Source of the DNA: Spirochaetae bacterium HGW-Spirochaetae-7
GTDB lineage: Bacteria; Spirochaetota; Spirochaetia; Treponematales; UBA12059
Length of the DNA stretch: 33,041 nt
Direction: 5' to 3'
Assembly (NCBI GenBank): GCA_002839245.1
Contig: PGXR01000002.1
Span: 1-33,041 of the forward strand
Under the pieces are notes generated by a model. The model was not told where the DNA came from, did not search any database, and worked only from the letters and a program-made list of their open reading frames with translations. How positions within the stretch are numbered: the stretch's first letter is position 1; each line of letters starts with the position of its first letter. This document shows positions 15,764 through 23,942 of the stretch, piece by piece. A program made the translations under genes and the position numbers.

Positions 15764-16693
15764 ATGCGCAAGAAGGTGATCGTTGACTGCGACAACACCA
15801 TGGGAATGCCGTACGGTGAGATCGATGACGGCCTGACCCTGTTGTACCTGCTGGGACGCGATGACATCGACTTGGTGGGCATCACCAACTGCTACGCGAA
15901 CTCGTCCCTCAAGAGCGTGGAGTATTGGACCGAACGCTTTCTCTGCGAAATCGACAGGACCGACATCCCGAGGTTTTCAGGCAAGCCGTTCTGCGGCCAA
16001 AATTGTACCGAATGGTTCGAGAAGACGTGGGGGCACCATTTCAACGATGAAAAACCGGACGGGAGCAGTCCGAGCGATGCCGCCATCTTCCTGGCGGAGC
16101 AGGCGGACAAGTACCCTGGCCAGATTCACGTGCTGGCTCTCGGTTCGATGACCAACCTGTACGAGGCGGCCGAACTCGACGAGCGGTTTTTCTCGAATCT
16201 TGCCGAGATCGTCCTCATGGGCGGCGTCCACGGGGACCTGCTTCTGAATGAGTGCGCATGCGTCGAGCTCAATCTCGCCTGCAATCCAGCTGGCGCTTAC
16301 CGGGTCTTGAACAACGGCGCTTGTCCCGTCGTAATCATGAACGCCAACATTTGCCTGCAGGCCCCATTCACCGAAAAGGACATGGGCAGGATCTCGTTCT
16401 GGCCGGAAGGCCGCCGGAGAATGGTCCGCGAATGGCTTGGAGTTTTCGGCGGAACATTCTACCTTTGGGATCTTCTTCCTGCCGTATACCTGTCCCATCC
16501 CGAGCTCTTCGATCTCAAGAGCGCACGCATCGCTTCAAGCCTTTCCGATCTTGAGCGGGGAATTCTCGTCACCGGGGATTATGGCGCTGAAGTGACCATG
16601 CCCGACAACATCCTCGATACCGGCCGCTTCATGGACATCATACAGTCGGCTTGGTACGCGGCATGGCAGAAGGAGAAAAACGGTTCCGAATAG
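15764..16693 (+). CDS. nucleoside hydrolase family protein (first paralogue)
   Basis: A 309-residue member of the inosine-uridine hydrolase (IU_nuc_hydro) family, which cleaves the N-glycosidic bond of ribonucleosides. The Ca2+/ribose motif, normally DxDxGxDDA, appears as Asp8-Cys-Asp10-N-T-(8 residues)-Asp21-Asp22, seven residues longer than usual. Other family landmarks are VGITNCYAN, LALGSMTNL, VLMGGVHGD and ELNLACNPAGAYRV. The C-terminal His-Asp pair is replaced by Trp-Asp in LWDLLPAVYLSHPELF, while the Asp is kept. No signal peptide is present. AGGAG 5 bases upstream supports the ATG at 15764. It is the first gene after the operon promoter and a diverged paralogue of the gene at 23932, which shares both peculiarities. 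Confidence 0.88.
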   Translation: MRKKVIVDCDNTMGMPYGEIDDGLTLLYLLGRDDIDLVGITNCYANSSLKSVEYWTERFLCEIDRTDIPRFSGKPFCGQNCTEWFEKTWGHHFNDEKPDGSSPSDAAIFLAEQADKYPGQIHVLALGSMTNLYEAAELDERFFSNLAEIVLMGGVHGDLLLNECACVELNLACNPAGAYRVLNNGACPVVIMNANICLQAPFTEKDMGRISFWPEGRRRMVREWLGVFGGTFYLWDLLPAVYLSHPELFDLKSARIASSLSDLERGILVTGDYGAEVTMPDNILDTGRFMDIIQSAWYAAWQKEKNGSE

Positions 16694-16774
16694 AGTCGCT
16701 TTATGATGACAGGTTTCGTTCCGGCCGCTGCTTCTGCAGCAGGCTAAGTCATTATCGATGGCAAGGAGGCTTCA

Positions 16775-18007
16775 ATGCATCGGAAAATCGGTATCGCATT
16801 GTTCTCGCTATTGTTCCTCGTTTCCTTCACGGGAGCTCAGGCGCAGTTCGAGAAGAGCTACATGCAGATGTCATGGGACCAGATCGTGGCCGAAGCCAAG
16901 GGGCAAACCGTCTATTACTACGCCTGGGGTGGCAGCGAGACCATCAACAGTTTCATCAACGGCTACTTCAAGGATCGCCTCGCGCAGAAGTACGGAGTGA
17001 CCCTCAAGCTCGTTCCCGTTACCGACGCTACCACGTACGTGAACAAGGTACTGGGCGAAAAGCAGGCCGGGAAGACGTCCGGGGGCTCCGTGGACCTCGT
17101 CTGGACGAACGGCGAGAACTTCAGGACGATGAAGCAGGGCAACCTGCTCTTCGGACCGTACCTGGACAAGCTCCCGAACGCCAGGTACTACAACGAAGGC
17201 AGCACCGCGTATGATTTCGGCTATCCTGTGGAGGGATTCGAATCACCCTTCGGGTCCGCGCAGGTGGTGATGGAATACAATTCCAAGTACGTGCCGAACC
17301 CGCCCAGGACCATTGCTGAACTCGTAGCCTGGGTCAAGAAGAATCCCGGCAAGTTCACCTACGCGGCGCCGCCCGATTTCACGGGTAGCGTGATCGTCCG
17401 CCATTTCTTCTACGCCAACGCCAACAATCTCGGCGAGTTGATGGGACCCCTCAACGCCTCGGTCTACTCGAGGGTAGCCGCGAAGACCTGGACAATGCTG
17501 AACGACATCGAGCCGTACCTCTGGATGGGCGGCAAGACCTATCCTGAAAACAGCATCAAGTCGCAGGAACTGATCGGCAACGGCGAGATCTGGATCAGCT
17601 TCGAATACGGCCCGAAAGGCGCCGAGTCGAGGATCACCAAGGGAACGTATCCTTCGACCATCAAGACCGCGGTCCTCGATACGGGCACCATAGGAAACAC
17701 CAACTTCCTCGCGATTCCGTTCAATTCCGGAGTCAAGGCGGCGGCGATGCTGGCGTGCAACGAGATGCTCGATCCCGAGGTGCAATACAAAGCGAGCCTC
17801 TCCTCCGACCAGGGAGGAATGTCCTGGATGTCGCCCCTCGACATCACGAAGGTACCACGCGACTGGGCGGTGAAATTCGACGCCCTGCCAAGGCACCCCT
17901 CGACCCTGTCCGGCGAAGTCCTGAATTCCCACAAGGTGTCAGAGTTGATGGCAGATTGGCTCGTCAAGATCGAAAAGGACTGGCAAGCGGAAGTGCTGAA
18001 GAAATAG
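16775..18007 (+). CDS. ABC transporter periplasmic binding protein, YnjB-like
   Basis: A 410-residue exported solute-binding protein. The signal peptide (GIALFSLLFLVSFTGAQAQ) looks like a signal peptidase I type, with cleavage after AQA near residue 23 and no lipobox, consistent with a periplasmic protein. The mature protein resembles E. coli YnjB: GQTVYYYAWGGSETINSFI, LKLVPVTDATTYV, GGSVDLVWTNGENFRTMKQG and FESPFGSAQVVMEYNS. The substrate of YnjBCD systems is not established. AAGGAGG precedes the ATG. It follows the nucleoside hydrolase by 81 bases and precedes two permeases and an ATPase, so it probably delivers the operon's substrate, perhaps a modified nucleoside (inference). Confidence 0.88.
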   Translation: MHRKIGIALFSLLFLVSFTGAQAQFEKSYMQMSWDQIVAEAKGQTVYYYAWGGSETINSFINGYFKDRLAQKYGVTLKLVPVTDATTYVNKVLGEKQAGKTSGGSVDLVWTNGENFRTMKQGNLLFGPYLDKLPNARYYNEGSTAYDFGYPVEGFESPFGSAQVVMEYNSKYVPNPPRTIAELVAWVKKNPGKFTYAAPPDFTGSVIVRHFFYANANNLGELMGPLNASVYSRVAAKTWTMLNDIEPYLWMGGKTYPENSIKSQELIGNGEIWISFEYGPKGAESRITKGTYPSTIKTAVLDTGTIGNTNFLAIPFNSGVKAAAMLACNEMLDPEVQYKASLSSDQGGMSWMSPLDITKVPRDWAVKFDALPRHPSTLSGEVLNSHKVSELMADWLVKIEKDWQAEVLKK

Positions 18008-18028
18008 CCCGCTTGGCATAAAATCGCG

Positions 18029-18065
18029 CCGCCCGTATAGTCGACAGGATATGCTATGCGGGCGG
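18029..18065 (+). terminator. intercistronic hairpin between binding protein and permease
   Basis: CCGCCCGTATAG (18029-18040) pairs with CTATGCGGGCGG (18054-18065) over 12 bp, with a single T-G wobble and a 13-base loop, followed by a T-rich run (TTCTTCATTTTC). Such hairpins after binding-protein genes commonly stabilise the upstream message or partly terminate, so that the binding protein is made in excess over the membrane components. Confidence 0.65.
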
Positions 18066-18090
18066 TTCTTCATTTTCGACAGGAACACCG

Positions 18091-18951
18091 ATGACCAAGA
18101 GAACCACCATCGTACTCCTCCTCTTTCCGACCATCTCCGTGCTCGTGCTGCTGTTCCTCGGCGGCCTGGCGATGGGCCTGATGCAGAGCTTCGGGTACAT
18201 GCCGCTGATCGGCATGAACGATTTCAACATCGACGCGTACGGCAGCCTGTTCGGTGACCAGGAATTCCTCCTGAGCCTCGCCCTCACGCTCTGGATTTCG
18301 ATCAGCTCAACTCTGCTGACGATGGTCCTCGCGATCATCACCGCGCTGGCCTTCAGGAAGACCTTCTCCGGCAAGCGGATAGCGAATTTCCTGTATCAGT
18401 TCCCGATCACCATACCGCATATCGTGATCGCCGTGGGAACATTGCTCGTCTTCTCGCAGAGCGGCATGGCGGCGAGGTTCGCGCACCAGGCAGGATTGAT
18501 CGCCGACCAGAACCAGTTTCCGGTCGTAGTCTCGGACAAGCTCGGGCTGGGCATCATCTACGTATACCTGTGGAAGCAGATCCCCTTCGTCGGCGTCATC
18601 GTACTTTCGATACTTCAAGCAATGGGAAACAATTACGAGGAGCTTGCCAGGTCCCTGGGAGCCAGCAAGTGGCAGGCCTTCCGCCATGTGCTCCTGCCGA
18701 CCATCATACCGGGCATCCTTCCGGCGAGTATCATATGCTTCTCGTTCACCTTCGGGTCGTACGAGGTTCCCTTCCTGCTGGGAAGACCGTATCCGACTGT
18801 CATTTCAGTACTCGCCATGCGCCTGTACCAGGACGTGGACCTGAACGCCAGGCCCCAGGCGATGGCGACCGCCGTCTTCATGGCCGCCTTCATCAGCATC
18901 ATGGTCGTACTCTACAAGCGGCTGCTCGGCAAGATGTCGGGAAGAAGGTAA
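18091..18951 (+). CDS. ABC transporter permease (first)
   Basis: A 286-residue inner-membrane protein with six predicted membrane segments, of the binding-protein-dependent transport (BPD_transp_1) family. The cytoplasmic coupling loop carries the EAA-type motif NNYEELARSLGASKWQAFRHVLLP, which docks on the ATPase, followed by the membrane segment IPGILPASIICFSFTFG. AGGA 8 bases upstream supports the ATG at 18091. The 83-base gap from the binding protein gene holds the hairpin at 18029-18065. Together with the next gene it forms the heterodimeric pore; in E. coli YnjC the two halves are fused, so the split form here differs from that arrangement. Confidence 0.9.
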   Translation: MTKRTTIVLLLFPTISVLVLLFLGGLAMGLMQSFGYMPLIGMNDFNIDAYGSLFGDQEFLLSLALTLWISISSTLLTMVLAIITALAFRKTFSGKRIANFLYQFPITIPHIVIAVGTLLVFSQSGMAARFAHQAGLIADQNQFPVVVSDKLGLGIIYVYLWKQIPFVGVIVLSILQAMGNNYEELARSLGASKWQAFRHVLLPTIIPGILPASIICFSFTFGSYEVPFLLGRPYPTVISVLAMRLYQDVDLNARPQAMATAVFMAAFISIMVVLYKRLLGKMSGRR

Positions 18952-18954
18952 AGA

Positions 18955-19776
18955 ATGGATATCGAGGATACGAAGGCAAGTCCGCTTCATTGGATAGTCT
19001 ACATCGGCGTGATAGTCTCGGTCCTGGGGCCGTTGATACCGCAATTCATCTGGCCATTCGCCAAGAGCTGGTTCTTTCCCGACCTTCTGCCATCGGTCTG
19101 GAGTGTGCGGGCCTGGGAGTATATCGCCAATCCCAACAGCCAGGTCCTTGAGGCCGTATGGAACAGCCTCGTGATAGCGGTGCTAGTCACGTGCATCTCG
19201 GTACTGCTCGGCGTACCCGCGGGAAAAGCCCTGGGGATGTACCGTTTCAGAGGGAAGGGCCTGGTCGAGCTATTCATACTGGCTCCGTCCATCATCCCTG
19301 GCCTGGCGGTGACGATGGGTATCCATGTCGTCTTCATACGGCTCGGACTGTCGGATACCCTACTGGGAGTCGTGCTCGTGCATCTCATACCTACCATCCC
19401 GTACATGACGATCAGCATGAGCGGCATCTTCGCGAATTACGACCCGGATTTCGAGGAACAGGCCAGGAGCCTCGGGGCTTCGACCTTCAAGACCTTCTTC
19501 ATAATCACGCTACCGGCGATATTCCCCGGGATCGTAACCGGAGCGATGTTCGCGTTCCTCATTTCATGGGGCCAGTACCTGCTCACGGTATTGATCGGGG
19601 GCGGGCGCGTGATAACCCTGCCACTGCTGCTCTTTTCCTTCGCCGCCAGCAGGGACAACGCCTTCATGAGCGCGTTGAGCATCATCTTCCTGCTTCCCGC
19701 GATCATCATCCTCTTCTTCACGAGCAAATTCCTGTCCGGCAAATCCAGCAGCATGGGGGGCTTCGGTACCATATGA
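18955..19776 (+). CDS. ABC transporter permease (second)
   Basis: A 273-residue permease with six predicted membrane segments of the same family. Its coupling loop reads PDFEEQARSLGASTFKTFFIITLP, and the stretch SIIPGLAVTMGIHVVFIRLGL lies in the central membrane region. It starts 3 bases after the first permease stop and overlaps the ATPase gene by 4 bases (ATGA at 19773-19776), indicating translational coupling and fixed stoichiometry. Confidence 0.9.
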   Translation: MDIEDTKASPLHWIVYIGVIVSVLGPLIPQFIWPFAKSWFFPDLLPSVWSVRAWEYIANPNSQVLEAVWNSLVIAVLVTCISVLLGVPAGKALGMYRFRGKGLVELFILAPSIIPGLAVTMGIHVVFIRLGLSDTLLGVVLVHLIPTIPYMTISMSGIFANYDPDFEEQARSLGASTFKTFFIITLPAIFPGIVTGAMFAFLISWGQYLLTVLIGGGRVITLPLLLFSFAASRDNAFMSALSIIFLLPAIIILFFTSKFLSGKSSSMGGFGTI

Positions 19777-20816
19777 CCTCGATAACGTTAAGGAAGCTCT
19801 GCAAGACCTACGAAGGCAGCAAGCACCCCGCCGTCGAGAACTTCGATCTCGAGATAGAACCCGGGGAACTGGTGGCCTTTCTCGGGCCGTCGGGCTGCGG
19901 CAAGACCACGACACTCAAAATGATAGCCGGACTCCATTCGGTGACCAGGGGCGACGTCCTGTTCAACGGCGTACGCGTGAACGACATCAAGCCGGAGAGG
20001 CGCGAGGTCGTGATGGTCTACCAGAATTACCTCCTGTTCCCTTATATGAACGTCGCGGAGAACGTCGGTTTCGGACTGCGGATGCGGAAGACCCCGAAAG
20101 ATGAAACCGACCGACGGGTCGCCGAGATCCTGAAGCTGGTACAGCTCGAAGGCTACGGGCATCGTAGCTCCGCGCAGCTTTCCGGCGGGCAGAAACAGCG
20201 GGTGGCCCTGGCCCGTGCACTGGTGATACGCCCGAAAATCCTCCTCCTAGACGAGCCTCTGGCAAACCTCGACGCACACCTGCGCGATGAGATGCGCGAC
20301 CTGATCCTCGACATACACAAGAAATTCGAGGTGACCACGGTCTTCGTCACCCACGACCAGGAGGAGGCTGTTCTCCTCGCCGACCGCATCGCTCTGATCT
20401 TCGACGGCAAACTCGTCCAGTACAGCCACTCGAAGGATTTCTACGAGAAGCCGGCCAGCGAGAGGATTTCCAGGTTTTTCGGCAACGGCAACATCATCGA
20501 GGGTACGAAGGCGGGAACCACGGTCACGACTGGTTCCGGCGCCTTCCAGGTAAGGCCCGGCCTTCCCGCCGCCGACGGCCCCGTGCAGCTGGTGATCAGG
20601 CCGGAGTCGATCAGGTTGTCGCGCGAGGAATCCAACAGCTTCAAGGCGTTGATACTGAAGAAGATATACATGGGAACCTATACCCGATATTGTTTCGAAG
20701 CGGATGGACATATATGGGATACGACCACGGAGTCGAACGAGATACCGGGCTACGAAGCCGGAGATTCCGCGTGGTTCACGCTGCCGCAGGACAAGATATG
20801 GCTGATAGAACGCTAG
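19773..20816 (+). CDS. ABC transporter ATP-binding protein
   Basis: A 347-residue importer ATPase. Walker A is GPSGCGKTT, the Q-loop VYQNYLLFPYMNV, the signature LSGGQKQR, Walker B ILLLDEP and the H-loop VTHDQEEA. Residues 240-347 are a regulatory TOBE/OB-like domain, as in MalK/UgpC/PotA-type ATPases. Start at the ATG of the ATGA overlap with the second permease; the long in-frame extension upstream overlaps that permease and is rejected. The 3' end overlaps the sugar isomerase gene by 19 bases. It energises the YnjBCD-like transporter of this operon. Confidence 0.93.
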   Translation: MTSITLRKLCKTYEGSKHPAVENFDLEIEPGELVAFLGPSGCGKTTTLKMIAGLHSVTRGDVLFNGVRVNDIKPERREVVMVYQNYLLFPYMNVAENVGFGLRMRKTPKDETDRRVAEILKLVQLEGYGHRSSAQLSGGQKQRVALARALVIRPKILLLDEPLANLDAHLRDEMRDLILDIHKKFEVTTVFVTHDQEEAVLLADRIALIFDGKLVQYSHSKDFYEKPASERISRFFGNGNIIEGTKAGTTVTTGSGAFQVRPGLPAADGPVQLVIRPESIRLSREESNSFKALILKKIYMGTYTRYCFEADGHIWDTTTESNEIPGYEAGDSAWFTLPQDKIWLIER

Positions 20817-22237
20817 GTCCGGCTTCCGCCGGCCCGCTTACTATCGGCCTCGCGGGATTGCATTTTCCCGTGATGGGAGCAAGGGAACATGGCATCTTCG
20901 AGACGGCCGTCGCCCTCGTCGAACGGACCGGGCAAGCGGAACGCTGCGGGGTGGTTTCGTGGCCGGAGCTGCTGTCTACGACCGAAGACGCGGTAAAGGC
21001 GGCGCGCTACTTCGGGGAGCAGGGCATCGACTTCCTCCTGGTCCAGGCCTCGTCGCTGGCGATGGGCGACACGATCGCCCCCCTCGTGGAAAACTTCGAC
21101 AGGCTTGGCGTTTGGGTAGTCGACGAGCCGACGTACGACGGCGAACTGCCCCTGAACTCCCTGACCGGTTACAACCTCTGCGTCTCGAAGATCCGCAACC
21201 TGTATGGGGAGCGGAAAAAGCTCAAGTGGTTCTGGGGCGCGGGAACCGATTTCGAGGCGCGGCTTGCCGCGACAATCCGGTCGCTGGCCGCGCTCAAGTC
21301 GCTGCGCGGGAGCAGGATAGCCTCCATCGGCGGCGTCGTCCCGACCTTCGACAACCTTGAATACCGGCGGGGTTCGTTCGAGAAATCGCTCGGGGTCCAG
21401 ATCGTCGAGGTGCCCCTCGGCAGACTGTTCGAAGCCGCTGAGAAGGCACCGCCTGCCGCGCTCGAGCCGATTCGCGCGACGCTCGTTTCCCAGGCACGAT
21501 GCATCCGGGTCGGAACCGACCTCGTCGACGATACCGCCAGGATATGCTATGGACTGCAATCCATTCGATACGAAGAAAACCTCGATGCCTGCGCCCTCCG
21601 CTGCTGGCCTGAATTCCAGGAGTGGAAGGGCATCGCGCCATGCGCCGCCGTCGCCTGGTCGAACGACCATTGCATGCCAGCGGCCTGCGAGGGCGATACG
21701 CCGGGCGCGGTGGCCATGTTGCTGGGGTCCATCCTCTCCGGCACGGCCGCGACCATGAACGATCCGGTAGCGCTCGACCGCAAGACGGCGACGGTCCAGA
21801 TGTGGCACTGCGGCCCGGGTCCGGCCTCGTGGGCCGATGCCGAAGGCCAATGCCTCGACTATCACCACACCCTCAACAGGAGGTCGGAACCCGGTTCGCC
21901 GCGCGCGGGCGTCTCCTCCGACATCCGTTTCGCGAACGGACCGGTAACCATGCTGAGAATTCGTGCGGGCGGCGACAGTCACTTCGTCCTCGAGGGAGAG
22001 GTCGTGTCGGGACCGTCCGCACCGTATCCCGGAAGCGGCGGGTGGATCGGCAATCTTCGGATGAGCGACAAGCCGGTGTCGCTTGAGGACCTGCTGCAGA
22101 TGATGGCCGAGTATGGACTGGAACACCACTACCCCGTCATGCGGGGGCATCACGGATCCGTACTTACCGAAATGGCGGCATGGGCCGGCTGGAAAATCCT
22201 GCCGCGCATCGATTCGACCGAACACGTGCTCGCATGA
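20798..22237 (+). CDS. L-fucose/L-arabinose isomerase-like sugar isomerase
   Basis: A 479-residue cytosolic protein of the FucI/AraA fold family. The N-terminal two thirds are Rossmann-like domains (FLLVQASSLAMGDTIAPL, RIASIGGVVPTFDNLEYRRG). The C-terminal domain carries the probable metal-site residues: Glu272 in RCWPEFQ, the ACEGD group (Glu298, Asp300) and His337 in MWHCGPG. These enzymes interconvert free aldoses and ketoses (for example D-arabinose/D-ribulose) using Mn2+ or Mg2+. CAGGA 7 bases upstream supports the ATG at 20798, inside the ATPase gene. In this operon it would convert the sugar released from a nucleoside to its 2-ketose (inference). Its exact specificity cannot be read. 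Confidence 0.8.
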   Translation: MADRTLGPASAGPLTIGLAGLHFPVMGAREHGIFETAVALVERTGQAERCGVVSWPELLSTTEDAVKAARYFGEQGIDFLLVQASSLAMGDTIAPLVENFDRLGVWVVDEPTYDGELPLNSLTGYNLCVSKIRNLYGERKKLKWFWGAGTDFEARLAATIRSLAALKSLRGSRIASIGGVVPTFDNLEYRRGSFEKSLGVQIVEVPLGRLFEAAEKAPPAALEPIRATLVSQARCIRVGTDLVDDTARICYGLQSIRYEENLDACALRCWPEFQEWKGIAPCAAVAWSNDHCMPAACEGDTPGAVAMLLGSILSGTAATMNDPVALDRKTATVQMWHCGPGPASWADAEGQCLDYHHTLNRRSEPGSPRAGVSSDIRFANGPVTMLRIRAGGDSHFVLEGEVVSGPSAPYPGSGGWIGNLRMSDKPVSLEDLLQMMAEYGLEHHYPVMRGHHGSVLTEMAAWAGWKILPRIDSTEHVLA

Positions 22238-22250
22238 GAGAAGGAACGGT

Positions 22251-23942
22251 ATGGAAATGACCCATCGCGCATTGCATGACGGAATCCTCGGTTGCCTGCT
22301 GGGCTCGGCGACCGGGGACGCGATGGGAGGACCGGTCGAGGGCCTTCACTTCTCCGACATACAAGCGCGGCTCGGGGTCGTGGACCGCATGCTGCCTTAC
22401 CCCGAATCGATTCCGCCCTCCTTCCATGGCCCCTTCGGATCGCGGGCCGGAGACTATACCGACGACACCCGGCTGGCCAAGTTGATTTGCGCCGGCCTCA
22501 TCCCAAGCGGCGGATCACCCAGGGCAGGCGACATCAACAGTGCCATCTGCGGCGCCTATTTCAGGACAGGATCCGTGCTCGAGCGGGGCTTCCTGGAGGA
22601 ATACGCGCTCAAGGGCCTGTACGGCCACGGCAAGGAAGCCTTCGGGGGCAAGCCGACCAATGGCGCGATCATGGCGATAGCACCGGTCGGCGTCCTCTTC
22701 CCGGGCGATCCGGGCAGGACCTTCGATACGGCTTTCGATATCCTCCCGATGGCGACCGGATCGGCGCGAACGAGCGCGGCCATCGCGGCGGCCTGCATCA
22801 GCGTAGCGCTTGCCGGGAAGGGGACGGCACTCGACGTGGTGATGCGGGGCGTTGAAGCAGCCGAGGGCAGGATGCACCGGACCGAAGGACCGTACTGGCA
22901 CCACGGGAGGATGTATCCGCGAGTAGGCGCCTGGGTTTCCGACTTGGCCAGGAAGGCCGTCGCGATAGCAGCGGAATGCATGGATCCCCTGGACGATGCA
23001 TTCAGGAAACGCCTGCATGCCGAAGTGGGACAGCCGTTCTTCGCGGATGGGGATGAGACCCTCGCCATCGCCCTGGCTATGTTCGTTGCCGCGAAAGGCG
23101 ATTTCAGGGCCTCGGTCATCGGTGCCGTCAATTACGGCAAGGATTGCGACAGCTACGCGGCCGTCGCGGGCGCCCTTGCTGGCGCGTTCAACGGTCTTCA
23201 GGTGATTCCGCATGACTGGATCGCTTCGGTCGAGGCCTGCGAGTCCCGTCCGACCCTTCGTTACCTCGGCGAGGGGCTGTGTTCCATGATCGCCTCGCGG
23301 CTGAGGCGGGAACGGGACGCGGTGGCCATCATCGGCTTCCCGGATTCGCCCGCGCCGGGGAAAAGCGGGTTGCTTGAGGCCGTGCGATCGAAGGATCATG
23401 AATCCGTTGAAAGGCTCCTCGATGAGGGAGCCGACATGTACGAGACCGGCGAGCACGGCAGGAACAGCCTGCACGTCGCGTGCGCCGCAGGCTCCTTAGG
23501 GATCGCCAGGACACTCCTGCTGTACGGCGCCGATATCAACGCCAAGGACGACAACAGGACGACCGCCCTGCATTTCGCCGCCTGGGAAAACCACCTCCCG
23601 ATCGTCGACCTCCTCCTGGATTGGGGCATCTTCGCCGAGGAGACCGAAGGCGCCGGCTGGACGGCTCTCCATGACGCCGTACGGAAGGAATTCGCCGATA
23701 TTCCGCTGCGTATCCTGGCCAAGTCCCGAGGACTTGCCGGTGAGGCCGAGCTGGCCGCTAAACTGCAGTCGTTGCACGGCGAAGAGCGGTTCCTGGAATT
23801 GCTCCGCATCCTCGCCGAGTATCACATCGATCTGGGGGCCATCGGCATCTGTGGCCATGGACTGCTGCACGACGCGAAAAGCAGGGGCTATCCGCGAGCG
23901 ACAGAATATCTGCTCTCCAAGGGCGTTGCCGATGAAGAATAG
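22251..23942 (+). CDS. ADP-ribosylglycohydrolase-fold protein fused to ankyrin repeats
   Basis: A 563-residue two-part protein. Residues 8-345 are an ADP-ribosylglycohydrolase/DraG fold: GCLLGSATGDAMGGPVEG, the metal motif DYTDDT (70-73), NGAIMAIAPVGVLF and the second metal motif NYGKDCDSYAAVAGALAGAF, where Asp298-Cys-Asp300-Ser replaces the usual D-T-D-T. Both pairs of acidic ligands are kept, so it is probably an active hydrolase of ribosyl N- or O-glycosides. Residues 372-560 are about five ankyrin repeats (for example NSLHVACAAGSLGIARTLLL, TALHFAAWENHLPIVDLLLD). The fusion is unusual. AAGGA 6 bases upstream supports the ATG at 22251. Its end overlaps the second nucleoside hydrolase by 11 bases. 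Confidence 0.85.
   Translation: MEMTHRALHDGILGCLLGSATGDAMGGPVEGLHFSDIQARLGVVDRMLPYPESIPPSFHGPFGSRAGDYTDDTRLAKLICAGLIPSGGSPRAGDINSAICGAYFRTGSVLERGFLEEYALKGLYGHGKEAFGGKPTNGAIMAIAPVGVLFPGDPGRTFDTAFDILPMATGSARTSAAIAAACISVALAGKGTALDVVMRGVEAAEGRMHRTEGPYWHHGRMYPRVGAWVSDLARKAVAIAAECMDPLDDAFRKRLHAEVGQPFFADGDETLAIALAMFVAAKGDFRASVIGAVNYGKDCDSYAAVAGALAGAFNGLQVIPHDWIASVEACESRPTLRYLGEGLCSMIASRLRRERDAVAIIGFPDSPAPGKSGLLEAVRSKDHESVERLLDEGADMYETGEHGRNSLHVACAAGSLGIARTLLLYGADINAKDDNRTTALHFAAWENHLPIVDLLLDWGIFAEETEGAGWTALHDAVRKEFADIPLRILAKSRGLAGEAELAAKLQSLHGEERFLELLRILAEYHIDLGAIGICGHGLLHDAKSRGYPRATEYLLSKGVADEE

Noticed and set aside
16727..16740. Hairpin between the first nucleoside hydrolase and the binding protein
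   Set aside because: Only a 5-bp stem with no T-tract; too weak to call a terminator.
19158..19772. N-terminal extension of the ABC ATPase by about 200 residues
   Set aside because: It overlaps the second permease in another frame and lacks family similarity; the ATGA overlap at 19773 gives the normal start.
20813..22225. 470-codon open frame on the minus strand
   Set aside because: Antisense shadow of the sugar isomerase, which has clear family motifs and operon continuity.
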